From positions 496,888 through 560,887 of the forward strand of contig NZ_FUYS01000002.1 in NCBI RefSeq assembly GCF_900168055.1: 64,000 nucleotides of DNA. The letters run 5' to 3'. Source of the stretch: Parapedobacter luteus (lineage in GTDB: Bacteria > Bacteroidota > Bacteroidia > Sphingobacteriales > Sphingobacteriaceae). The position numbers and the translations under genes are program-made. Positions 35,539 to 43,674 of this stretch are shown here, in pieces (within the stretch, counting starts at the first letter, position 1; each line of letters starts with the position of its first letter). A model generated the notes under the pieces. The model was not told where the DNA came from and made no database searches. It saw nothing but the letters and a program-made list of their open reading frames with translations.

Positions 35539-38500
35539 ATGAAGAAGTCTTTACTTATGACGTCCTTAATGCTGATTGTTATTTCCTTTGTGCATGCACA
35601 AGTAACAACCAGTAGTATGACAGGTTCGGTGTCCCAAGTCGGCGGTCAGCCAACGGCTGGTGCCACTGTAAAAGCAACCCACGTGCCAAGTGGTACGGTT
35701 TACACGGGTACCTCAACGGAAAGCGGCCGTTTCAACCTCGCAAACATGCGGGTAGGAGGACCATATCGGGTTGAAGTGACGTACGTGGGGCAATCACCGG
35801 AGATTTACGAAGATATTTTCCTGCAATTGGGACAGCCTTACGTGTTGAATGCGATACTGTCTGATGCGAGCACTACGCTCGATGAAGTAGTAATTACGGC
35901 GTCTGGAGCGATTAATGTGAATAAAACTGGAGCTGGTACCAATGTTAGTACGCAGCAAATTGAAAATTTACCTCAGATAAGTCGGAGTGTTACGGAGTTT
36001 ACAAGGTTGACTCCACAGGCTTCAGGAAATTCATTTGCGGGGCGTGATGCTCGCTATAACAATTTGCAAATCGATGGAGCCAATTTCAATAATGGTTTCG
36101 GACTCAGTTCAAACCCATTACCTGGTGGAAATTCCCAACCCATCTCATTGGATGCTATCGAGGAGATTCAAGTTAATATTGCTCCGTTTGACGTTACACA
36201 AAGCGGCTTTACTGGGGCAGGTATTAATGCGGTAACTCGGAGTGGTACAAACACTTTCCATGGTTCGGTATATGGTTTTTTTAACAACGATTACCTTACA
36301 GGTAGAAAAATAAAAGATAACCTGTTAGAGGCGGAGGATGGCGCAAAACGTAATTATGGCTTTCGCTTAGGTGGGCCGATTATAAAAGATAAGCTGTTTT
36401 TCTTTGTAAATGTGGAGCGCGAGGAAGCGACAGGTGCGAATGCTTCGGGCGCCAACCTTTGGAAAGCATCTTCAGATGGTGTCGCCAACCCAGATCAATA
36501 TATCGCTCGAACCAGACGGGATGATTTAGTCGCTGTTCGGAATCACTTGATAAATGTATGGAATTATGACCCGGGGCGTTATGAAGGATATGCCGATGAG
36601 GCCAGTCAAGGTGCGACGAAAATTCTGGCCCGGATAGATTATAATATCAGTGATATTCATAAACTGTCTGTTCGTTACAATCAGGTCGTAGGGGTTAATG
36701 ATCAGCAGGCCAACGGCAACTCGGGTCCGTATCCGCGGAGTTCGTTTAACCGGGTGAGTCAGAATTCCATCACCTTTGAGAATGGAAATTACGGATTCGA
36801 AAATACTGTTCGTTCGGTAAGTGCAGAATTAAATAGCAATTTTAACTCGCGGTGGTCTAATCAGTTTTTAGCTACTTATACCCGGATCCAGGATCTGCGT
36901 ACTACTCCTGGGGATAGACTGTTTCCATTCGTTGATATTTGGGATGGGGGTAGAGCGGATGGTAACGGTAATTACATGAGTTTTGGCACAGAATTATTCT
37001 CTTTTAACAACGATGTGGTCAATGATAATTATTCATTTATCAATAATCTGACCTACGTCGCTGGTAGACATACGTTTACCGGTGGCGCCGCTTTCGAAAT
37101 ACAGAAATTTGGAAACAGTTATACCCGGTCTGGAACTTCTTATTATCGCTATGCATCGGTGGAAGATTTCCTTACTACGGGAACGCCTAATGAGGTAGCT
37201 CCTATTATGTTTTCATTGACTTATCCTTATGAAGGGCAGGACACTTACGCGCGAATCAATTTCGGTCTCGCATCATTGTACCTGCAAGACAGGGTTACTG
37301 TTACCGATCGATTGGCGTTGACATTGGGCGTACGTGCTGAGTTACCGCTATATTTAAATGATCTGACACCAAATCCGGCAATTAATGCAATAGAGTTACT
37401 GGATAAAGACGGTAATCCCACACATTACGACTCAGGTTCATGGCCAAGATCAAGGGTGTTGATATCACCAAGGCTGGGTTTTAACTTTGATGTATTAGGT
37501 GACCGCTCATTTATTTTACGTGGAGGGAGCGGCTTCTTTTCTGGACGGGTTCCTTTCGTTTGGTTGACCAATATGCCTACCAATGCGGGTGTCTTGCAAA
37601 ATACGATTGAACCTGGAAGTTATGATGATGTTGCTTCATGGATTGGAAATGTTACTTTCCAGCCTCAGGATCCTTATTATTATGTGAAGAACCCTCCCCG
37701 TGGTGCAGAGGGTGTCTTCATTACTACGCCATCAGGAGGGGCACCTGGCTCTTTTGCATTGGTAGATCGTGATTTTAAAATGCCGATGGTGTGGCGTAGT
37801 AGCTTGGGTGTTGACTACAAGATCCCGAATTCCCCTGTTACGTTAATCGCAGACGCGTTATACACTCGTGACATCAACGCCGTATTTCAATTGGGAGCAA
37901 ACCGCGTAGCCTCAGGAAATACCATGAACTACGGTGGAAATCCGGGGGATAATCGTGAATTTTTCCAGCCGGGTCAAAGCACGGCTTATAATCCGGTGAT
38001 GGGGGGAAATAATGCAACAGTATTGACGAATACAGACGTAAAAGGACACGCATTTAGTGGTACTATTGGTGCTTCTATAGCTAATTTCCACAACTTGTCC
38101 GGATCAGTTTTCTATACGTATTCAGCAGCTAAAGAAGTGTCTGCGAATGCCGGATCGAGCGCAAGTTCGGCTTGGAGTGGCAGCCCGAACATCAATAGCC
38201 CCAATGATCAATTCTTGTATGCCTCCAATTTCGCTGTACCTCATCGGGTGATTGCAAATTTGAACTATAGATTCCAAAACACTACCATTGGGCTTTATTA
38301 CAATGGTTCGCATCAGGGCAGGTTCTCTTACACATACAATGCCGACATTAATAACGATGGTGTAAACGCTGATTTGATTTATCTACCACAGAATACCGCT
38401 GATATTCCATTCTCCGCATACTCGGTTACTATTAATGGTGTCGCATATGAGTTTAGTGTTGCCGACCAACGTGCTGCCTTTGATGCCTATGCTGCTGAAA

Positions 38501-38898
38501 ACGGCCTAAATAAATACCGTGGCGATTACTTGCCCAGGAACGCATTTCTTATTCCTTGGCTCAATCGATTCGATTTGCGCTGGACGCAAGACCTATTTAA
38601 CAATGTAGGTGGACAACAAAATAAGATTCAGTTCACCGCCGACATTGTAAACGTAGGTAACTTGCTGAATAGGGATTGGGGTATTCAGAAAATGTTTAAT
38701 AACAATATGCAGAACCTGTTGACAAGAGCATCTGCGACCGACGAATCAGGTGTTCCAAGCCTGCGGATGAACTACATTGTCGAGTTCAACCAAGAAAGGG
38801 GGCGAGATGAAGCTGTATTGCCGACTTCTCCTTTCCGTGATGCCAGCACATTCGGAACTACGTGGAGTGCTCAGCTCGGTTTACGTTATACCTTCTAA
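35539..38898 (+). CDS. Oar-like TonB-dependent outer membrane receptor
   Basis: A 1119-residue outer membrane protein: signal peptide ending near VHAQ, a carboxypeptidase-regulatory-like beta-sandwich (about residues 25-105), a plug domain (about 115-230, with DEVVITASG near the TonB box position and RYNNLQIDGANFNNG), and a large beta-barrel ending in the aromatic-terminated strand LGLRYTF. The overall type is the Oar/TonB receptor group rather than classic SusC, and no SusD partner follows. Substrate unknown. It is a single-gene unit with its own promoter and terminator. Confidence 0.9.
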   Translation: MKKSLLMTSLMLIVISFVHAQVTTSSMTGSVSQVGGQPTAGATVKATHVPSGTVYTGTSTESGRFNLANMRVGGPYRVEVTYVGQSPEIYEDIFLQLGQPYVLNAILSDASTTLDEVVITASGAINVNKTGAGTNVSTQQIENLPQISRSVTEFTRLTPQASGNSFAGRDARYNNLQIDGANFNNGFGLSSNPLPGGNSQPISLDAIEEIQVNIAPFDVTQSGFTGAGINAVTRSGTNTFHGSVYGFFNNDYLTGRKIKDNLLEAEDGAKRNYGFRLGGPIIKDKLFFFVNVEREEATGANASGANLWKASSDGVANPDQYIARTRRDDLVAVRNHLINVWNYDPGRYEGYADEASQGATKILARIDYNISDIHKLSVRYNQVVGVNDQQANGNSGPYPRSSFNRVSQNSITFENGNYGFENTVRSVSAELNSNFNSRWSNQFLATYTRIQDLRTTPGDRLFPFVDIWDGGRADGNGNYMSFGTELFSFNNDVVNDNYSFINNLTYVAGRHTFTGGAAFEIQKFGNSYTRSGTSYYRYASVEDFLTTGTPNEVAPIMFSLTYPYEGQDTYARINFGLASLYLQDRVTVTDRLALTLGVRAELPLYLNDLTPNPAINAIELLDKDGNPTHYDSGSWPRSRVLISPRLGFNFDVLGDRSFILRGGSGFFSGRVPFVWLTNMPTNAGVLQNTIEPGSYDDVASWIGNVTFQPQDPYYYVKNPPRGAEGVFITTPSGGAPGSFALVDRDFKMPMVWRSSLGVDYKIPNSPVTLIADALYTRDINAVFQLGANRVASGNTMNYGGNPGDNREFFQPGQSTAYNPVMGGNNATVLTNTDVKGHAFSGTIGASIANFHNLSGSVFYTYSAAKEVSANAGSSASSAWSGSPNINSPNDQFLYASNFAVPHRVIANLNYRFQNTTIGLYYNGSHQGRFSYTYNADINNDGVNADLIYLPQNTADIPFSAYSVTINGVAYEFSVADQRAAFDAYAAENGLNKYRGDYLPRNAFLIPWLNRFDLRWTQDLFNNVGGQQNKIQFTADIVNVGNLLNRDWGIQKMFNNNMQNLLTRASATDESGVPSLRMNYIVEFNQERGRDEAVLPTSPFRDASTFGTTWSAQLGLRYTF

Positions 38899-38923
38899 TA
38901 GATTTATCGTAAATTAATAATGT

Positions 38924-38961
38924 GATAAGCGGTCCAAACTAAATTGGGCCGCTTATCTTTT
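38924..38961 (+). terminator. rho-independent terminator of the TonB receptor gene
   Basis: GATAAGCGGTCC pairs with GGGCCGCTTATC over 12 bp (one G-T pair), with a 10-base loop and TTTT after it. It starts 25 bases beyond the stop codon. Confidence 0.85.
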
Positions 38962-39019
38962 GACCATTTGGGCAGACGATGACAAACGAATGTTTTCGGC
39001 AAGTGTTATAACCTCTGCG

Positions 39020-39350
39020 CAGATTCGCGTCCAGGTAAGCAGCTGTGAGGGTTTTCCGATTAGGCCAATGCCACTAGCAAAAGGTGAATCGGATCATACA
39101 GGTCAACCACAACCTGAACCGCCTGAAACAACGGGCCGAGAAAAAGCTGAAAAGCAAACGGGGCGTCAAAAAGCGGAAGCAGCGATGCCACGATGTCGAG
39201 CCGGTCTTCGGCAACATCAAACACAACCACAACTTCAAGCGCTTCATGCTAAGGGGATTGGATAAGGTCAATGTTGGAATGGGACTACTGTCATTGGCAC
39301 ACAGCCTGAGAAAAAAGAGCTTCCTAAAAGCTCCTTCGCCTTATTGCTAA
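39020..39350 (+). pseudogene. decayed IS1182-type transposase, C-terminal remnant
   Basis: The frame at 39084-39350 encodes the characteristic C-terminus of IS1182-family (DDE) transposases: RIIQVNHNLNRLKQRAEKKLKS, RCHDVEPVFGNIKHNHNF and RFMLRGLDKVN...LLSLAHSLRKK. Upstream similarity continues in another frame (VQVSSCEGFPIR, around 39027-39061) and then returns to the first frame as GQCH-stop-QK. At least one frameshift and one nonsense codon (TAG at 39075-39077) are therefore present, and one zinc-site cysteine is changed to Phe. The N-terminal two thirds of the gene is absent. Not functional. About 58 bases before and 120 after the remnant hold nothing I can assign. Confidence 0.8.
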
Positions 39351-39471
39351 CAACCTATAGCTTACCCCGAACACAAAACACCTCTTTCAATCTTGCAAAA
39401 CGATCACTGAATTAGAAAAAAAGGAAACGGGAAGCGCGCCGATAAAAAATACCTGTAATACTTCAAAAATC

Positions 39472-39502
39472 AAAAAGCCGCCTCAGTTATTTTTGAGACG
39501 GC
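39472..39502 (-). terminator. rho-independent terminator of the amino acid permease gene
   Basis: On the minus strand GCCGTCTCA pairs with TGAGGCGGC (one G-T pair) around an 8-base loop, followed by TTTTT. It lies 34 bases beyond the permease stop at 39537. Confidence 0.8.
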
Positions 39503-39536
39503 CTCTTTTAGTTTTATACAGATATGACTAAAGGAC

Positions 39537-41030
39537 TTAAACGGTAGGCCCCTGCGACTTCCCCGCTTCCACTTCAGCCCGGATCTTACTGTGTCGCTTA
39601 CCATAAAGGAAGTAAATCACGATACCAAGTGCCATCCAGATGGCCAGCCGTTCCCAGCTTTCGATAGGAAGTGAGGCCATCATCGCGATGCACACGATAA
39701 TACCGAGAATGGGTATAAGCGGTACCAGCGGGGTACGGAAAGGCCGCGGTGCTTCGGGGTTAACCTTTCGCAGCACCATTACTCCGATGCAGACCAACGT
39801 AAAAGCAAACAACGTCCCGATACTTACCATGTGGCCCAAATCGGATACCGGCACAAATCCGGTGAAGATGCTGACAAATATCATGAATATGATATTGGTT
39901 TTCCAAGGGGTTTGTCTTTTTGATAAGTCGGAAAAGAAGCGGGGAAGCAAGCCATCCTTGCTCATGGTATAGAATACCCGGCTTTGACCAAGCAGCATTA
40001 CCAAAATCACAGATGTGTATCCGGTCAGGATGGCGATGATTAACGCGGTATTAAGAAACGTATACCCCGTTTTTGCAAAGGCTGTAGCAACTGGCTTTGC
40101 GTCACCGGCAAACAATTTGTAGTTTTCCAGGCCGGTCAGCACGTAGGAAAATAATACATACAATACGGTGCAAACCAACAGCGAGCCGATGATGCCAATA
40201 GGCATGCCTTTCTGTGGGTTTTTAGCCTCTTGGGCCGCTGTGCTCACCGCATCAAACCCGATGAAAGCGAAGAAAACAACCCCCGCACCGCGCATGATGC
40301 CGCTAATGCCAAAATGGCCAAAATAGTCGCTCTTAAAAAACTCAAAGAATCCCAGCTGACCGGACTTGACCAGTTCTTCACCCTCATTCACCGGAATGAA
40401 CGGCTGGTGGTTGAGCGGATCGATGAAACTCCATCCCAATGCGATAAAAATCAACACAACCGCTACCTTCACTACCACGAGAATGTTGTTGACTAGCGAC
40501 GATTCTTGGGTGCCGCGCATCAACAACAATGAGAGCAGGCATACAATGAAGATGGCTGGAAGGTTGACCACACCACCTTCCCAGGGGCCATGAAGGAAAT
40601 TGTGCGGAATATGAATCCCAAACTCCAGCAAAAATTGATTGAAATACTGGGACCAACTGGAAGCTACCGTCGCAGCACCTAATGCATACTCAAGCACGAG
40701 GTCCCAACCAATGATCCAGGCTACAAACTCGCCCATGGTGGCATATGAATAGGTGTAAGCACTGCCTGCCACTGGAATCATGGCGGCAAATTCCGCATAA
40801 CAAAGTCCCGCAAACGCACAGCCTACAGCCGCTACAATAAATGAAAGCGTGACCGCAGGGCCCGCGTTTTCTGCAGCTGTTATCCCGGTAAGGGAAAAAA
40901 GACCGGCGCCGATAATGGCACCAACGCCCAATGCTACCAAACCACTACTTGATAATGTCCGTTTAAGTGTACCTTCACCGCTTTCCGCTGCTTCGGCAAT
41001 TAACGTAGGAATCGATTTTTTAAATAACAT
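39537..41030 (-). CDS. APC-family amino acid permease (CAT-like)
   Basis: A 497-residue inner membrane transporter with about 12 hydrophobic helices. The N-terminal GLVALGVGAIIGAGLFSLTGI is the substrate-binding helix-1 signature of the APC superfamily, and the IGFDAVSTAAQEAKNPQKGMP segment is typical of the cationic-amino-acid-transporter branch. The start MLFKKSIPTLIAEAAES at 41030 was chosen over an upstream frame whose extra 16 residues are unlike the family. Substrate is unproven. Single-gene unit with its own terminator; no clear -7 element was found. Confidence 0.88.
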   Translation of the reverse strand: MLFKKSIPTLIAEAAESGEGTLKRTLSSSGLVALGVGAIIGAGLFSLTGITAAENAGPAVTLSFIVAAVGCAFAGLCYAEFAAMIPVAGSAYTYSYATMGEFVAWIIGWDLVLEYALGAATVASSWSQYFNQFLLEFGIHIPHNFLHGPWEGGVVNLPAIFIVCLLSLLLMRGTQESSLVNNILVVVKVAVVLIFIALGWSFIDPLNHQPFIPVNEGEELVKSGQLGFFEFFKSDYFGHFGISGIMRGAGVVFFAFIGFDAVSTAAQEAKNPQKGMPIGIIGSLLVCTVLYVLFSYVLTGLENYKLFAGDAKPVATAFAKTGYTFLNTALIIAILTGYTSVILVMLLGQSRVFYTMSKDGLLPRFFSDLSKRQTPWKTNIIFMIFVSIFTGFVPVSDLGHMVSIGTLFAFTLVCIGVMVLRKVNPEAPRPFRTPLVPLIPILGIIVCIAMMASLPIESWERLAIWMALGIVIYFLYGKRHSKIRAEVEAGKSQGPTV

Positions 41031-41169
41031 ACAATTTTTGTTTTGGCAATTCAGGCCATTCCAGCTAGTTGGGGCCAAACCTACAAATTTTTATTTTTAA
41101 ATAAAGGCTTTTTTTTTCTTACTGCAGCTATGTAATGATTTTGTTGATATCGGCTGTGCTTTTTAATGC

Positions 41170-41198
41170 AAAAAAGGGATTTGCACTAGCAAATCCCT
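41170..41198 (-). terminator. rho-independent terminator of hppA
   Basis: A perfect 10-bp stem, AGGGATTTGC / GCAAATCCCT, with a 4-base loop; on the minus strand it runs into TTTTTT. It lies 37 bases after the hppA stop. Confidence 0.88.
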
Positions 41199-41234
41199 CT
41201 ATTTATATAACTTTTCTTATCCCACAAACACGAT

Positions 41235-43478
41235 TTAGTAGATGTAGGGATTGATGGGGCGCGCTTGCGTTTGTTCTGCCTTTGTAAACTCCGTTTCTAT
41301 GTGCTTTTTCAGATCGACGTTGACATGATTGCCACCGCCATTCACACTGATATGTGGTGCGATGATCAGCGACACAATTGACATCAGCTTGATCAGGATA
41401 TTCATAGAAGGGCCGGAAGTATCCTTGAATGGGTCGCCCACGGTGTCGCCGGTTACCGAGGCCTTATGCGCATCAGAACCCTTGTATTCAATCTTGCCAT
41501 TGATTTCTACACCTGCTTCAAACGACTTTTTAGCATTGTCCCATGCACCCCCTGCGTTATTCTGGAACATTCCCAGTAACACGCCGGATACTGTGACACC
41601 AGCAAGTAGCCCGCCAAGAATCTCGGCCGAGGAGGTATCTTCGAATACGCCTTTAAAGCCAAACCCTACCAATATTGGCACAATCAGCGCAATTGCACCG
41701 GGTAATATCATTTCGCGGATGGAAGCCTTCGTGGATATGGCAACACACTTGTCATACTCGGGCTTCGCCTTATATTCCATGATGCCGGGTATCTCCCGGA
41801 ACTGCCGCCGCACTTCTTCTACCATCGACATAGCTGCACGGCCCACCGCAGCGATCGCCAACGAAGAGAAAATAAAGGGAATCATCGCACCGATAAAGAG
41901 CGCTCCCAATACGGGTGCTTTATATAGGTCGATGGAATCGATGCCCGCAATACCGACAAATGCCGCAAACAAGGCCAGCGCCGTCAACGCCGCCGAGGCA
42001 ATGGCAAACCCTTTTCCAGTGGCTGCGGTGGTATTACCCACGGCATCCAGTTTATCCGTGCGCTCACGTACTTCTTTCGGCAATCCGCTCATTTCGGCAA
42101 TGCCCCCGGCATTGTCGGCGATCGGACCGAACGCATCAATAGCCAGTTGCATAGCGGTAGTTGCCATCATGCCGGCGGCAGCGATTGCTACACCATATAA
42201 GCCTGCAAAGGCATACGATGTAATGATGCCGGCGGCCAGGATAATGGTAGGGACTGCAGTTGATTCCATGCCGACGGAAAGGCCGCCGATAATGTTGGTG
42301 GCATGCCCTGTAGATGATTGTTTGACAATGGATCCGACCGGACGCTTGCCCATAGCGGTATAATATTCAGTAACAATACTCATCAGTGCTCCCACGATGA
42401 GGCCCACGACGATGGCAAAGAAAACATCCAGAGAAGTAAAGGATACGCCGCGCAGCGCCAATTGATCGGGTAGCAACCAACCGACCACGAAGTATGATGC
42501 CAAGGCTGTAAACAAGATAGAAGACCAGTTTCCGAGATTCAGCGCCTGCTGCACATTGCCTTGATCATCGTTGACTTTTACCAGTGCCGCACCAACAATC
42601 GAGAAAATCAGTCCCAAGCCAGCGATGAGGATAGGCAGCAGCACTGGAGCTATACCGCCGAAACTATCGGCCGACACAATTTCCCGTCCTAAAACCATGG
42701 TGGCTAGTATGGTGGCTACATATGAGCCGAAAAGATCGGCGCCCATACCGGCAACGTCTCCCACATTGTCACCCACGTTGTCCGCAATGGTTGCGGGATT
42801 GCGCACATCATCCTCTGGGATTCCGGCTTCAACCTTTCCGACCAGGTCGGCCCCCACATCGGCAGCCTTCGTATAAATGCCGCCGCCTACGCGGGCAAAT
42901 AACGCAATGGATTCGGCTCCAAGCGAGAAACCGGCCAACACCTCCAGCGCTTTTTCCATTTCAAGGCCGTTGACGCTGGCGCCAGTGCTCACGACGTAAA
43001 TCTGATAAAAAACGATAAATAAAGCCCCCATACCCAAAACCGCCAGACCTGCAACCCCGAGCCCCATTACAGTACCGCCCGTGAAGGAAACCTTGAGGGC
43101 TTTCGCAAGGCCGCTTCTCGCGGCTTGTGTGGTTCGGACATTGGCCTTCGTGGCGATGTTCATGCCGATATAGCCCGCGAATGCCGATGTAACCGCACCG
43201 ATGACGAATGAGACTGCAATAACCCAACTGGAGGTCTCCACCAAGGTGCCGGACCATGCTAACAAAATGGCCGCTATCACCACAAAATAGGAGAGTACTT
43301 TCCATTCTGCTTTTAGAAAAGCCATTGCACCTTCGGCGATATGGCCGGCCAACGAGCGCATATTTTCGTCACCGGCATCCTGTCGGCTTACCCATGCTGA
43401 CTTGACAATCATCACAATGATGCCTACCAAACCCAATAGTGGAATCAGGTAAATCAGATTTGCTTGTAAAAATTCCAT
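41235..43478 (-). CDS. hppA: membrane-bound ion-pumping pyrophosphatase
   Basis: A 747-residue membrane pyrophosphatase with about 16 helices that couples PPi hydrolysis to H+ and/or Na+ export. The catalytic segments GGGIYTKAADVGADLVGKVEAGIPEDD and NPATIADNVGDNVGDVAGMGADLFGS are intact. The motif GNTTAATGKG has Ala where K+-independent enzymes have Lys, pointing to the K+-dependent class. H+ versus Na+ specificity cannot be decided by eye; related Bacteroidota enzymes are reported to pump both. A single-gene unit with a complete promoter and a terminator. Confidence 0.95.
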   Translation of the reverse strand: MEFLQANLIYLIPLLGLVGIIVMIVKSAWVSRQDAGDENMRSLAGHIAEGAMAFLKAEWKVLSYFVVIAAILLAWSGTLVETSSWVIAVSFVIGAVTSAFAGYIGMNIATKANVRTTQAARSGLAKALKVSFTGGTVMGLGVAGLAVLGMGALFIVFYQIYVVSTGASVNGLEMEKALEVLAGFSLGAESIALFARVGGGIYTKAADVGADLVGKVEAGIPEDDVRNPATIADNVGDNVGDVAGMGADLFGSYVATILATMVLGREIVSADSFGGIAPVLLPILIAGLGLIFSIVGAALVKVNDDQGNVQQALNLGNWSSILFTALASYFVVGWLLPDQLALRGVSFTSLDVFFAIVVGLIVGALMSIVTEYYTAMGKRPVGSIVKQSSTGHATNIIGGLSVGMESTAVPTIILAAGIITSYAFAGLYGVAIAAAGMMATTAMQLAIDAFGPIADNAGGIAEMSGLPKEVRERTDKLDAVGNTTAATGKGFAIASAALTALALFAAFVGIAGIDSIDLYKAPVLGALFIGAMIPFIFSSLAIAAVGRAAMSMVEEVRRQFREIPGIMEYKAKPEYDKCVAISTKASIREMILPGAIALIVPILVGFGFKGVFEDTSSAEILGGLLAGVTVSGVLLGMFQNNAGGAWDNAKKSFEAGVEINGKIEYKGSDAHKASVTGDTVGDPFKDTSGPSMNILIKLMSIVSLIIAPHISVNGGGNHVNVDLKKHIETEFTKAEQTQARPINPYIY

Positions 43479-43539
43479 TTATAATCGATTATTGTTTACA
43501 AAACGTTTCATTGTTAAATAGGTTTCAACAAAGAGTCGC

Positions 43540-43569
43540 CAAAAATAAGATGCTTATTGCAATAATCAA
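43540..43569 (-). promoter_or_regulatory. complete promoter of hppA
   Basis: On the minus strand: TTG (43569-43567), 19 bases, TATTTTTG (43547-43540), an exact fit to the phylum consensus. Predicted leader about 57 nt. Confidence 0.75.
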
Positions 43570-43674
43570 ATTTATTTATATGAATTAGTCAATTTTACCT
43601 GCTCTCGTGTCACTAACTTAATTGGAGCATAACCTAATGAATATCACACGCAATATCCACTTTCGTCATAGCAC

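Noticed and set aside
38960-39265. A 101-codon frame after the TonB receptor
   Set aside because: Only a short part of it (around 39027-39061) resembles the transposase; the rest is an out-of-frame reading of the remnant, so it was treated as part of the pseudogene.
41329-42363. A 344-codon plus-strand frame
   Set aside because: Exactly antisense to hppA, Pro/Ala/Ser-rich without any domain; a mirror of the repetitive GC-rich codons of the pyrophosphatase.
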